DNA from: CAXBCP01 sp963977005
GTDB lineage: Bacteria > Pseudomonadota > Alphaproteobacteria > MPNO01 > UBA830
Reading direction: 5' to 3'
Assembly: GCA_963977005.1 (NCBI GenBank)
Contig: CAXBMQ010000011.1
Span: 80,128-144,127, forward strand
Length of the DNA: 64,000 nucleotides
Numbering within the stretch: the first letter of the stretch is position 1; every line of letters starts with the position of its first letter. Shown piece by piece: positions 53,969 through 63,454 of this stretch. The notes beneath the pieces were generated by a model, which was given only the letters and a program-made list of their open reading frames with translations, searched no databases and was not told the origin of the DNA. The position numbers and the translations under genes are program-made.

Positions 53969-56205
53969 GCGACATCACGCCCGAAATCACCCGCCAAATT
54001 ACACCGGAAATTGTCGCCGAGCACGGCCTGACAGCGGAAGAATACGAACGCGTCCTGCGCATCATGGGACGCGAACCGAAAATGACCGAGCTCGGAATCT
54101 TTTCGGTCATGTGGTCCGAACACTGTTCCTACAAGTCGTCGAAATTCTGGCTCAAGAAACTGCCCACCGAGGCGCCCTGGGTGATCTGCGGGCCGGGCGA
54201 GAATGCCGGCGTAATCGATATCGGCGACGGCAAGGCCTGCATCTTCAAGATGGAAAGCCATAACCACCCGTCCTTTATCGAACCCTATCAGGGCGCCGCC
54301 ACCGGCGTCGGCGGCATCCTGCGCGACGTGTTCACCATGGGCGCGCGCCCCGTCGCCAACATGAACGCCCTGCGCTTCGGCGCGCCGGAGCACCCGAAGA
54401 CCCGCCATCTGGTCGGCGGCGTGGTGGCGGGCATCGGCGGATACGGCAATTGCATGGGTATTCCCACGGTTGGCGGCGAGGTCAATTTCGACCCGAGCTA
54501 TAACGGCAATATCCTCGTCAATGCGATGACGGTCGGCATCGCCGATCAGGACAAGATTTTCTATTCCGCCGCGGCGGGTATCGGGAATCCCGTCGTCTAT
54601 GTCGGCTCCAAGACCGGGCGCGACGGCATCCACGGTGCGACCATGGCGTCGGCCGAATTCGACGACGATTCGGAGGAAAAGCGTCCCACCGTCCAGGTCG
54701 GCGACCCGTTCACCGAAAAACTGCTGCTCGAGGCCTGTCTCGAACTGATGGCGACCGACGCGATCATCGCCATCCAGGACATGGGCGCCGCCGGGCTGAC
54801 GTCGTCTTCTGTGGAAATGTCCGACAAGGGCGGCGTCGGCATAGAATTCGATCTCGACCAGGTGCCGGTGCGCGAAGAAGCGATGACGCCCTATGAAATC
54901 ATGCTCTCCGAAAGCCAGGAGCGCATGCTGATGGTCCTCAAACCCGGCCGCGAGGACATGGCGCGCGCCATTTTCGAGAAATGGGAACTGGATTTCGCCA
55001 TCATCGGCCGCGTCACCGATACCAACCGGCTGGTGCTCAAAGCCGGCGGCGAGGTCGTCTGCGATATCCCGGTGCCCCCGCTGGTCGCGGAGGCGCCCGA
55101 ATACGAACGCCCCTGGGTACCGACACCGCCGTCGCCGGTCCTCGCCGCGGAAGATGCGCTGGCGGGCATGGATATTTCGCCGACCGACGCACTGGCGAAA
55201 CTGGTCGCGTCACCCGACCTGTGCTCGCGGCGCTGGGTGTGGGAACAATACGATCATATGGTCATGGCCGACACGGTGCGGCGGCCCGGCGGCGATGCCG
55301 CGATCGTGCGGGTACACGGCACCGACCGTGCGCTCGCGATCACGACGGATTGCACGCCGCGCTACTGCGTCGCCGACCCGGTCCAGGGCGGCCGGCAGGC
55401 CGTTGCCGAAGCCTGGCGCAACCTGACCGCATCGGGTGCGAAACCGCTCGCCATCACCGACAACATGAATTTCGGCAACCCGGAACGCCCCGAGATCATG
55501 GGCCAGTTCGCCGGGTGTATCGAAGGCATGACCGACGCCTGCCTTGCGCTCGACTTCCCGGTCGTTTCCGGGAATGTCTCGCTCTACAACGAAACCAACG
55601 GCGGGGGTATCCTGCCGACCCCCGCCATCGGCGGCGTCGGCCTGATCGAGGACGTCACGCGCGACATCACCGCGACCGGCTTTGCCGCAAAGGGCGACGC
55701 GATCGTGTTGATCGGCGAAACGGCGGGCCATCTCGGCCGGTCGATGCTGTTGCGCGTCTGTTCGGACAGGCACGGCGATGCCGGGGCGCCGCCGCCGGTG
55801 GATCTCGCCGCAGAGCGCCGCAACGGCGATTTCGTGCGCGGGCTGATCGGCAGCGGACAGGTATCGGCCTGCCACGACGTGTCGGATGGCGGCATCCTGG
55901 TCGCGGTCGCGGAAATGGCGCTGGCCGGCGGCATCGGCGCGGCGCTGACGCTGCCGGTTTCCGGGCCGGAAGCCGACCTGCCGGCGCTGGCCTGGTTGTT
56001 CGGCGAAGACCAGTCACGGTATTTGGTTACCTCGCCCGACCCCGATGCTCTGCTCGCGGCGGCAAAATCCGCCGGCGTGCCGGCAATCGTGATCGGCACC
56101 ACGGGAAGCGCCCAGTTGACCGTGGGGGAAGGCAACTCTATATCCCTTTCAGACCTGCGGAACGCGCACGAGAACTGGTTGCCGGACTATATGGCGGTCG
56201 TCTGA
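53965..56205 (+). CDS. purL: Phosphoribosylformylglycinamidine synthase, synthetase subunit
   Basis: The 746-residue small-type PurL uses ATP and ammonia from PurQ to convert FGAR to FGAM. Motifs are FSVMWSEHCSYKSSK, KMESHNHPSFIEPYQGAAT, GGVGIEFDLDQVP and DNMNFGNPERPEIMGQF, with SGNVSLYNETNGGGILPTP near the second ATP-like site. Length matches the bacterial small type that needs PurS and PurQ. bolA follows 86 bp later. Confidence 0.97.
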   Translation: MSDITPEITRQITPEIVAEHGLTAEEYERVLRIMGREPKMTELGIFSVMWSEHCSYKSSKFWLKKLPTEAPWVICGPGENAGVIDIGDGKACIFKMESHNHPSFIEPYQGAATGVGGILRDVFTMGARPVANMNALRFGAPEHPKTRHLVGGVVAGIGGYGNCMGIPTVGGEVNFDPSYNGNILVNAMTVGIADQDKIFYSAAAGIGNPVVYVGSKTGRDGIHGATMASAEFDDDSEEKRPTVQVGDPFTEKLLLEACLELMATDAIIAIQDMGAAGLTSSSVEMSDKGGVGIEFDLDQVPVREEAMTPYEIMLSESQERMLMVLKPGREDMARAIFEKWELDFAIIGRVTDTNRLVLKAGGEVVCDIPVPPLVAEAPEYERPWVPTPPSPVLAAEDALAGMDISPTDALAKLVASPDLCSRRWVWEQYDHMVMADTVRRPGGDAAIVRVHGTDRALAITTDCTPRYCVADPVQGGRQAVAEAWRNLTASGAKPLAITDNMNFGNPERPEIMGQFAGCIEGMTDACLALDFPVVSGNVSLYNETNGGGILPTPAIGGVGLIEDVTRDITATGFAAKGDAIVLIGETAGHLGRSMLLRVCSDRHGDAGAPPPVDLAAERRNGDFVRGLIGSGQVSACHDVSDGGILVAVAEMALAGGIGAALTLPVSGPEADLPALAWLFGEDQSRYLVTSPDPDALLAAAKSAGVPAIVIGTTGSAQLTVGEGNSISLSDLRNAHENWLPDYMAVV

Positions 56206-56291
56206 ACGACGCGCCGGACGGCGGCCGGACGTTCGAAGATACGCAGACCGCAGAGAAGACACGCTGACAGGACCGAACGGGGGACAAAACG

Positions 56292-56531
56292 ATGCCGATG
56301 GACGCAGGTGCGATCGAAAGCCTGATCAAGGAAAGCCTTCCTGATGCGGAAGTGACGATCCAGGATCTCGCCGGCGATGGCGATCACTATGCGGCGCTGG
56401 TCGTGTCCGGCGCCTTTGTCGGCAAGACCCGCGTTCAGCAGCACCAGATGGTCTATCAGGCCCTTCAGGGCCGGATGGGCGGCGAACTTCACGCGCTGGC
56501 ACTTCAGACCAGCACCCCCAAAACCGACTGA
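56292..56531 (+). CDS. BolA family protein
   Basis: The 79-residue protein begins MPMDAGAIESLIKESLPDAE, with DGDHYAALVVSGAFVGKTRV and QHQMVYQALQGRMGGELHAL, including the BolA histidine. It works with the monothiol glutaredoxin encoded next to it in Fe-S cluster delivery or sensing. Confidence 0.94.
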   Translation: MPMDAGAIESLIKESLPDAEVTIQDLAGDGDHYAALVVSGAFVGKTRVQQHQMVYQALQGRMGGELHALALQTSTPKTD

Positions 56532-56560
56532 ACCGTTACACCAGTAAAAGGAACATCGCG

Positions 56561-56908
56561 ATGAGCGAGAACCCCGTATTCGACCGCATCAAAACCGAGG
56601 TAGACGAAAGCCCCGTCGTTCTCTTCATGAAGGGCACGCCCGTCTTTCCGCAATGCGGCTTTTCCGCGACCTGCGTGCAGGTGCTGAGCAATCTCGGCAT
56701 TCCGTTCAAGGGCATCAACGTCCTCGAAGATCCGGAAGTCCGTGAAGGCATCAAGGCCTATTCGAGCTGGCCGACCATCCCGCAGCTTTACGTCAAAGGC
56801 GAATTCGTCGGCGGCTGCGATATCCTGCGCGAAATGTACGAAACAGGCGAACTGATCGAGTACTTCAATACCAACGGCATCGAAGTCCAGCTCGCCAATC
56901 CCCAGTGA
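56561..56908 (+). CDS. grxD: Monothiol glutaredoxin GrxD
   Basis: The 115-residue protein has the CGFS active site in VFPQCGFSATCVQVL and the glutathione-binding segments SSWPTIPQLYVKGEFVGGCDI. CGFS glutaredoxins hold a [2Fe-2S] cluster with glutathione as a homodimer or with BolA. It directly follows the bolA gene, a typical arrangement after purL. Confidence 0.96.
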   Translation: MSENPVFDRIKTEVDESPVVLFMKGTPVFPQCGFSATCVQVLSNLGIPFKGINVLEDPEVREGIKAYSSWPTIPQLYVKGEFVGGCDILREMYETGELIEYFNTNGIEVQLANPQ

Positions 56909-56930
56909 ATCCGGGCCCGAGGGCCTGACA

Positions 56931-58046
56931 ATGTTTGGACGCGCCGCAGCCGGACTGGCTGCGGCGTCTCTTTTGGTCTCCCTGTCGGCCTGCACGCGCG
57001 CCGGCGACACCAATTTCTCGCAACGCGACGGGTTCGCCGAATATTTCGCGGCAAACCCGCCATCCGCCAGTCCCCCCGATGCGTCGGACCGGGCGCTGCT
57101 TCAGCGCTACCGGCCGAGACTGTTCATGGCCCGCGGGCTGGAGCCGCCGATCCGGTTTTATGAAGACTATGTCGCGCAGGGCCGGCTCATCGGCCGCGAC
57201 GGTAAGATACTGTCGACCGCCGTTACCGCGGAGCTGCTGAACCGGCACCGGGAAGACCCTTACGTCGAATTCAGGCACATCCCGGAGAAAACGCAGACAC
57301 GCCCCGAAATGCTCGGCCGCGTCGACCGGGAGACATTCACGCTCGGCGGCAAGAGCCGTCGTTTTACCTTCCTCACCTGGAACGCGACCTTCCGCACGTC
57401 CGGCATCGCCGCGGGCATATCCCGATGGAAGGGGTTCGTGCTCGGCGCCGGCGGCGATCTGATCGACTGGCACCAGCTCGACCATTACACGGCCGTCACC
57501 CTGGCGATAGACGAAGACCGGCGGCCTGTCGCCGTGATGTTCCAGCAGCACAATTACCGGCGGACCTACATTGTCGGCACGGACATGCAATGGCCGGCAG
57601 ACGACCGCATCGGCGTCGATGTCGCCATGCGGTCGAATGAATTCTATGCCCACCGGCCCGACCGGGCGGTTCGCCGCGCCGCGAGCTTTCTGTCGCCCGA
57701 CACCGTCGAATACCTCGTCACCGGGCGGAACGGACCGTTCCGCATTGCCGACGACATCACCGACCCGGCGATCGAGGTCGACTATGCGCTGCGCTTTCTG
57801 CCGCAGACGGATGCGTTTTATACCTTCAAGGGATTTCTCGGCGAAAAGCGCCTGCTGCCGGGGCGGTCGGGACCGCCGGGCGCGGACTACAATACCCTGC
57901 CCGCCTTCAAGCCGCTGCACCGTCAGATGATCGCCTTTCACTGGCGCGAGAACGACGAAGATTACGTGCGGTGGTTCCACGAACCGGATCGGGGAATCGA
58001 CAGGCTGACGGATCGCTTTGCCCGGCTCCTTGCGCGCCGCGGCTGA
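56931..58046 (+). CDS. Predicted lipoprotein of unknown function
   Basis: The 371-residue protein begins MFGRAAAGLAAASLLVSLSA followed by Cys, a lipobox L-S-A-C. The mature part has YRPRLFMARGLEPPIRFYED, EFRHIPEKTQTRPEMLGRVD, KGFVLGAGGDLIDWHQLDHY and FQQHNYRRTYIVGTDM. Repeated Trp, His and Tyr segments suggest a globular envelope domain. I recognise no named family. It is 22 bp after grxD. Confidence 0.75.
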   Translation: MFGRAAAGLAAASLLVSLSACTRAGDTNFSQRDGFAEYFAANPPSASPPDASDRALLQRYRPRLFMARGLEPPIRFYEDYVAQGRLIGRDGKILSTAVTAELLNRHREDPYVEFRHIPEKTQTRPEMLGRVDRETFTLGGKSRRFTFLTWNATFRTSGIAAGISRWKGFVLGAGGDLIDWHQLDHYTAVTLAIDEDRRPVAVMFQQHNYRRTYIVGTDMQWPADDRIGVDVAMRSNEFYAHRPDRAVRRAASFLSPDTVEYLVTGRNGPFRIADDITDPAIEVDYALRFLPQTDAFYTFKGFLGEKRLLPGRSGPPGADYNTLPAFKPLHRQMIAFHWRENDEDYVRWFHEPDRGIDRLTDRFARLLARRG

Positions 58047-58207
58047 CGGCAGCGTCCGGCACGCCCGAACAACCGGCATCGCCATCCGGCATCCCCCGCG
58101 CCTGTTCCGGTCCGCGGATGCGGCCGCGATCGACATGGCGGACGTTCCTGTTTTCAGTCATATTGTCCCGGCACTTTCTCAACCAGACGACGGCCCGGAA
58201 CCTGAAG

Positions 58208-58489
58208 ATGTCTTTCTTACAAAAATTTATCCCAGCACGCCCGGCCGGCGTGATTCTTGCGACGACCCTGCTCGCCTCCTGCGGCAGCGGCAGCGGGATA
58301 CCCAAAGGTCCGCCGCAGTTGCATCTGGCCTGTCAAACGGTCGAGTGCGAATGCCGGGGCGAAAGGAACAGTATCTTCGCCGAACGGGAAACCGCCGAGA
58401 TCGTCTGGCGGCAAAACGGGGATGCGACCTGCCCGCCGGGTTTCACCCTTGAACGCGTGCGGGTCGATTTCCTCGGCCGGCGCAAATAG
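58208..58489 (+). CDS. Small predicted lipoprotein
   Basis: The ATG at 58208 gives 93 residues. The N-terminus has VILATTLLASC, a lipobox. The mature part has LACQTVECECRGERNSIFAE and TCPPGFTLERVRVDFL; four cysteines may form disulfides. Function is unknown. A terminator follows directly. Confidence 0.7.
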   Translation: MSFLQKFIPARPAGVILATTLLASCGSGSGIPKGPPQLHLACQTVECECRGERNSIFAERETAEIVWRQNGDATCPPGFTLERVRVDFLGRRK

Positions 58490-58505
58490 CCTGCCCTAAA
58501 AAGCA

Positions 58506-58533
58506 AAACGCCCCGGACACTGCCGGGGCGTTT
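58506..58533. terminator. Bidirectional terminator between lipoprotein and rpsD
   Basis: AAACGCCCCGG and CCGGGGCGTTT pair around the loop ACACTG. A/T-rich flanks on both sides let it serve the rightward lipoprotein gene and the leftward rpsD. Confidence 0.88.
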
Positions 58534-58556
58534 CGAATTCGGTGTGATTTACCGCA

Positions 58557-59171
58557 TCAGCGCGAGTAAAACTCGATGACGAGGTTCGGCTCCATCTGGA
58601 CCGGATAGGGCACGTCGGCGAATTGCGGCACGCGAACAAACGTGCCCTTCAACGCGCTGAAATCGACTTCCATGTATTCCGGCACGTCGCGCTCGGTCAG
58701 CTGACCGGCTTCGAGCACCAGCGGAATGTTGCGCGATTTCTCACGGACCTCGATGACGTCGCCTTCCTTGACGCGGTAGGACGGGATGGTGACGCGCACG
58801 CCGTTGACCTTGATGTGGCCGTGATTGATGAACTGGCGCGACGAGAAGACGGTCGGCACGAATTTCATGCGATAGACCACGGCGTCGAGGCGCTGTTCCA
58901 GCAGGCCGATCAGGGCTTCGACGGTATCGCCGCGCCGCTTGACCGCTTCCTGGTAGGTACGACGGAACTGTTTTTCGGTGATGTTGCCGTAATAGCCCTT
59001 GAGCTTCTGCTTCGCCATGAGCTGGATACCGAAATCGGTCGGCTTGCGGCGGCGCTGGCCGTGCTGCCCGGGACCGTATTCGCGAGTATTCCAGGGGCTC
59101 TTCGGACGTCCCCAGAGGTTGCAGCCAAGGCGGCGGTTAATCTTGTACTTCGAGCGCACACGTTTCGACAT
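58557..59171 (-). CDS. rpsD: 30S ribosomal protein S4
   Basis: The ATG at 59171 gives 204 residues, starting MSKRVRSKYKINRRLGCNLW. YGPGQHGQRRRKPTDFGIQL and the S4 domain RLDAVVYRMKFVPTVFSSRQ, INHGHIKVNGVRVTIPSY are typical. It is a primary 16S rRNA-binding protein. Alphaproteobacteria often carry rpsD alone, away from the main ribosomal operons, as here. Confidence 0.97.
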   Translation of the reverse strand: MSKRVRSKYKINRRLGCNLWGRPKSPWNTREYGPGQHGQRRRKPTDFGIQLMAKQKLKGYYGNITEKQFRRTYQEAVKRRGDTVEALIGLLEQRLDAVVYRMKFVPTVFSSRQFINHGHIKVNGVRVTIPSYRVKEGDVIEVREKSRNIPLVLEAGQLTERDVPEYMEVDFSALKGTFVRVPQFADVPYPVQMEPNLVIEFYSR

Positions 59172-59358
59172 GCGGCTTTCTCCTTCATAATTGTCCCGGT
59201 AGTCCAGTTCCGGACCTTGCCGGTGGCGGGATGGCGCGACCAAACGGGCGACATCCACATTCCCGGGAATGGCGGCGGAGTATATGGATCGGCGGGCCGA
59301 TGTCAAACAATTGCTGCGCTGCCGAATAAACGTGTTTTTCGCCGGAATTCCGCCGTTT

Positions 59359-60099
59359 TCAGGACCGGTTGCGGTCGCGTCTTTCAGACAGGCCGGCGAC
59401 AATGCCACGCAGGGTTTTGACTTCCTGGTCGCTCAACCCGGTCCGGGTGAACATGTTCCGGATATTCCGCACCATGCGCGGGCGTTTCTCCGGCGGGTAG
59501 AGAAACCCGCATTCGTCAAGCTCGCTCTCAAGGTGTTCGAAGAACGCGATGAGTTCCTGACGCGATGCCGGCTGGCCGCTTTTGCGGGTCACTTCCGATA
59601 TCGTTTCCGGGTCGCCCGCCTGGAACCATTCGTAGCCGATCAGCAGAACCGCCTGGCCCAGGTTGATCGATGTATGATCCGGATGGACCGGCACCATGAC
59701 GATGGCATCGGACATGGCGACGTCTTCGTTGTCCAGGCCCTTGGATTCACGCCCGAAAAGAATGCCGGACGCCTCGCCGGCCACGGCATTCTCGCGCACC
59801 GTGGCGGCGAGGCCGCGCGGCGCCAGAACCGGTTTTTCCATATCCCGTACCCGGGCCGTGGTCGCATAAAGCCGTTGCAGGTCGGCAACCGCCTGTTCCG
59901 TGGTATCGAATACTTTTGCCTGTTCCAGAATGCGTTCGGCGCCGGAGGCCGTATTGATCGCCTTCTGGTTCGGCCAGTCGCCCTTTGGAGAGACCAGGCG
60001 CATGTCGGACAGGCCGAAATTCATCATGGCGCGCGCCGCTGCGCCGATGTTTTCGCCCAGGGTCGGGCCGACAAGTATGATCGCGGGAGGTGTGGACAC
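59359..60099 (-). CDS. trmJ: tRNA (cytidine/uridine-2'-O-)-methyltransferase TrmJ
   Basis: The 246-residue SPOUT methyltransferase modifies position 32 of tRNAs. It starts TPPAIILVGPTLGENIGAAA, then shows GILFGRESKGLDNEDVAMSD and SINLGQAVLLIGYE, the knotted SAM site. The C-terminus helical extension ends LSDQEVKTLRGIVAGLSERR. It is leftward after cimA, 11 bp apart. Confidence 0.95.
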   Translation of the reverse strand: MSTPPAIILVGPTLGENIGAAARAMMNFGLSDMRLVSPKGDWPNQKAINTASGAERILEQAKVFDTTEQAVADLQRLYATTARVRDMEKPVLAPRGLAATVRENAVAGEASGILFGRESKGLDNEDVAMSDAIVMVPVHPDHTSINLGQAVLLIGYEWFQAGDPETISEVTRKSGQPASRQELIAFFEHLESELDECGFLYPPEKRPRMVRNIRNMFTRTGLSDQEVKTLRGIVAGLSERRDRNRS

Positions 60100-60110
60100 G
60101 CAAACTTCCG

Positions 60111-61712
60111 TCAGACTGCCTGCGCGCCGTCGCGAAACAGCTTGTAGGTAATGGAATCGTGCAGCGCGTTGTAGGACGCATCGATGATATTGGTCGACAG
60201 CCCGATGCAGGACCAGCGGCGGTCCTGACCGTCCGCGCTCTCGATCATGACGCGGGTAATCGCGCCGGTACCGTCGGTCGGTGTCAGGATGCGAACCTTG
60301 TAATCGACCAGGCGCATGTCGCTCAGCTCCGGATAACTGTTGAGCAGCACCTTGCCGAGCGCGTTGTCGAGCGCATTGACCGGACCGTTGCCCTCGGCCA
60401 CCGCCATGTGGTGCTCGTTGCCGACATCGACCTTCACGGTCGCTTCGGACACCGTCACCAGGTCTCCGTTGGCGTTCCAGCGGCGCTCGTCGAGCACGCG
60501 AAACGATTTCAGATTATAGAACTCGGGAACCTCTTCGAGCGTGCGCCGCGCAAGCAGTTCGAAGCTGGCTTCGGCGCCGTCATAGGCATAGCCCTCGAAT
60601 TCGCGTTCCTTCACGATTTCGAGCAGACGCGGCAGTTTTGGGTTCTTCGGGTCGATATCGAAACCGATCTCGCGGAACCTGGCCAGGATGTTCGACCGCC
60701 CGGACTGATCGGAGACCACGATATGACGCTGGTTGCCGACCAGGGACGGGTCTACATGTTCATAGGTCGCCGGGTCTTTTTCGACGGCAGAGACGTGCAG
60801 CCCGCCCTTGTGGGCAAACGCGGATTCGCCGACATAGGCGGCATTGCGCGACGGCGGCCGGTTGAGGCGTTCGTCCAGCAGCCGCGACACATGGGTCAGC
60901 TGGCGCAGGTCGCCGTCGCTCAGCCCCGTCTCGAAACTCATCTTGAGCATCAGCGTCGGAATAATCGCGGTCAGGTTCGCATTGCCGCAACGCTCGCCGA
61001 GACCGTTCAGCGTGCCCTGTATCTGGCGCGCGCCCGCATTGACCGCCGCCAGCGAGTTAGCGACGGCATTTTCGGTATCGTTGTGACAGTGAATACCCAG
61101 ATGCGAGCCGGGCACGTGTTCGCCGACCTCGCGGACAATGCGGTCGACCTCATGCGGCAGCGTGCCGCCATTGGTATCGCACAGTACGATCCACCGGGCC
61201 CCCGCTTCATACGCCGCCTTCACGCAGGACAGCGCGTATTCGGGATTCGCCTTGTAGCCGTCGAAGAAATGCTCGGCATCGAACAGCGCCTCGCCGGTTT
61301 TCGCCTTCGCATGGGCAATCGAGTCCGCGATCATGACTATGTTCTCGTCGCGCGGAATCTCCAGCGCGACATCGACATGATAATCCCAGGTCTTGCCAAC
61401 CATGCAGACGGCGGCGGGTTCGACGTCCAGAAGCGCCGCAACACCCGGGTCGTTCTCGACCGACCGCCCCGGCCGCCGGGTCATCCCGAAAGCCGTGAAT
61501 TTCGCCCGTTTCAGTTTGGGCGCATCGCGGAAAAAGGCGTCGTCCGTCGGGTTCGCGCCGGGCCAGCCCCCTTCGACGTAGTCGATCCCGATCGAATCGA
61601 GGGCCCGCGCGATCGCGGTCTTGTCGGCGACAGAAAAGTCGACGCCCTGCGTCTGCGCACCGTCGCGCAGGGTTGAATCGAAGAGGTATACGCGGTTGGT
61701 ATTGTCCGCCAT
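60111..61712 (-). CDS. cimA: (R)-citramalate synthase
   Basis: The 533-residue enzyme condenses pyruvate and acetyl-CoA to citramalate, the start of threonine-independent isoleucine synthesis. The HMGL-like TIM barrel begins VYLFDSTLRDGAQTQGVDFS. VLCDTNGGTLPHEV and GIHCHNDTENAVANSLAAVN follow with the metal-binding His pair. The C-terminal regulatory LeuA dimer domain starts about residue 400. The longer type with Q-rich opening (DGAQTQ) distinguishes it from 2-isopropylmalate synthase (DGEQ). Confidence 0.95.
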   Translation of the reverse strand: MADNTNRVYLFDSTLRDGAQTQGVDFSVADKTAIARALDSIGIDYVEGGWPGANPTDDAFFRDAPKLKRAKFTAFGMTRRPGRSVENDPGVAALLDVEPAAVCMVGKTWDYHVDVALEIPRDENIVMIADSIAHAKAKTGEALFDAEHFFDGYKANPEYALSCVKAAYEAGARWIVLCDTNGGTLPHEVDRIVREVGEHVPGSHLGIHCHNDTENAVANSLAAVNAGARQIQGTLNGLGERCGNANLTAIIPTLMLKMSFETGLSDGDLRQLTHVSRLLDERLNRPPSRNAAYVGESAFAHKGGLHVSAVEKDPATYEHVDPSLVGNQRHIVVSDQSGRSNILARFREIGFDIDPKNPKLPRLLEIVKEREFEGYAYDGAEASFELLARRTLEEVPEFYNLKSFRVLDERRWNANGDLVTVSEATVKVDVGNEHHMAVAEGNGPVNALDNALGKVLLNSYPELSDMRLVDYKVRILTPTDGTGAITRVMIESADGQDRRWSCIGLSTNIIDASYNALHDSITYKLFRDGAQAV

Positions 61713-61775
61713 GGCGTTGATTTTCCGACTGAAAGCCGGGAAGGACTATCAGAAGCCACCCGGCAGGTAAAACGT

Positions 61776-63437
61776 TTATGCCCGTCCCCGAAAGGCGTTG
61801 ACGATCGGGTAGCGGCGGTCCCGGCCAAACGAACGGCCGGTAATCTTGACGCCGGGCGGCGCCTGTCGGCGTTTGTATTCCGCCCCCAGGAGCATCCGCC
61901 ATATCCGCAGCACGAGCGCACGGTCGTGCCCTTCGGCGACAACGTCGTCGATGCTCAGATCGCGCTCGTTCAACCCGATCAGGATCGCATCGAGCACGTC
62001 ATAGGGCGGCAGCGTGTCCTCGTCCTTCTGGTCGGGCTTCAGTTCCGCTGTCGGCGGTTTGGAAATGATATTTTCAGGCACGACCATCCCCGCCGGCCCG
62101 AGGGCACCGGCAGGCAGGTTCTCGTTCCGCCAGCGCGAGAGCTCGAATACCTTGGTTTTGTAGACGTCTTTCAGGACCGAATAGCCGCCGCACATATCGC
62201 CATAGAGCGTTGCATACCCGACGGACATCTCCGACTTGTTGCCGGTTGAAACGACCATCGCACCGGTCTTGTTCGAAAGCGCCATCAGCGTAAGTCCGCG
62301 CGACCGGGCCTGAATGTTTTCTTCCGTGGTATCTGCCCGGGTTCCGACGAATGCCTCCGCAAGCATCTCGTCAAAGGCCTTCATCGCCGGGCCGATCGAC
62401 ACCGAATCCAGAGGCGCACCCAGCAGCGCGCAGGCCTCGGCCGCGTCGTCCAGGCTTTCCTGCGACGTGTAGGGCGACGGCATCATGACGCAGTGCACCG
62501 CTTCGGGTCCGAGCGCATCCGCGGCGACGGCTGCCGTCAGCGCGGAATCGATCCCGCCGGACATGCCGATCAGCACACCGGGAAAACCGCTTTTGCGCAC
62601 ATAGTCCCGGAGGCCCAGAACCATTGCGGCATAGATCGCCGGATCGCCCTCGGGGGGCGGATGACGGTCTGTTTCGGCACAGACCCACGTATCGCCGTCA
62701 CGCGTCCATTCGGTTATCTGGACGCTGGATTCCCACGCCGGCGACTGGGCGCGGAGCGACGCATCGGCGCCGAGAACGAAGGACGCGCCATCGAATACCA
62801 GTTCGTCCTGCCCGCCGACCTGGTTGACGTAGATCAGCGGCTTGCGGCACTCGGTCGCGCGCGCAACCGCGAGGTTGACGCGGGTGTCCCATTTGTCCAG
62901 TTCGTAGGGCGACCCGTTGAGCACGGTCAGGATTTCGGCGCCGGATTCTTCCAGGCATTCCGCGACATCGACGGTCCACATATCCTCGCAGACCATAACC
63001 CCCAGGCGAACGCCCCGGAAATTGACCGGCCCCGGCAAAGGTCCCGCGGCAAATATGCGCTTTTCGTCGAAAACACCGTAATTCGGCAGGTCGTGCTTGA
63101 AGCGCGTCGCGACGATCTCTCCGCCGTCGAGCAGGAGCGCGGCATTATAGAGCTTGCCGCCGTCGACCCAGGGTGCGCCGACAAGCAGTGCCGGCCCGCC
63201 ATCCGACGTCTCCGACGCCAGCGCCGAAATTTCCCGCTCGATGGTCTGCTGAACGATCGGCCGGATAACCAGATCCTCGGGCGGATAACCGCACACGACA
63301 AGCTCACTCGTAACAACCAGATCCGCCCCGGCGGCGGCGGCGGCGGCGCGGGCCTCCCGGATCAGGCCGATATTGCCGTCAATATCGCCGACAGTCGGGT
63401 TGAGCTGCGCCAGCGCAATGGTAAGAGTGTCGGTCAT
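61776..63437 (-). CDS. nadE: Glutamine-dependent NAD+ synthetase
   Basis: The 553-residue protein makes NAD from deamido-NAD, ATP and glutamine. The N-terminal nitrilase-type glutaminase has TSELVVCGYPPEDLV (Glu), FKHDLPNYGVFDEKR (Lys) and LGVMVCEDMWTVD (Cys). The synthetase domain has IGMSGGIDSALTAAVAADAL (PP-loop), TGNKSEMSVGYATLYGDM and FGRDRRYPI. The layout and length fit the family. It is upstream of cimA by 63 bp. Confidence 0.96.
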   Translation of the reverse strand: MTDTLTIALAQLNPTVGDIDGNIGLIREARAAAAAAGADLVVTSELVVCGYPPEDLVIRPIVQQTIEREISALASETSDGGPALLVGAPWVDGGKLYNAALLLDGGEIVATRFKHDLPNYGVFDEKRIFAAGPLPGPVNFRGVRLGVMVCEDMWTVDVAECLEESGAEILTVLNGSPYELDKWDTRVNLAVARATECRKPLIYVNQVGGQDELVFDGASFVLGADASLRAQSPAWESSVQITEWTRDGDTWVCAETDRHPPPEGDPAIYAAMVLGLRDYVRKSGFPGVLIGMSGGIDSALTAAVAADALGPEAVHCVMMPSPYTSQESLDDAAEACALLGAPLDSVSIGPAMKAFDEMLAEAFVGTRADTTEENIQARSRGLTLMALSNKTGAMVVSTGNKSEMSVGYATLYGDMCGGYSVLKDVYKTKVFELSRWRNENLPAGALGPAGMVVPENIISKPPTAELKPDQKDEDTLPPYDVLDAILIGLNERDLSIDDVVAEGHDRALVLRIWRMLLGAEYKRRQAPPGVKITGRSFGRDRRYPIVNAFRGRA

Positions 63438-63454
63438 TTACAGCGCAGACGATC

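Noticed and set aside
60090..61676. 528-codon plus-strand open frame antisense to cimA
   Set aside because: CimA motifs on the minus strand explain the region.
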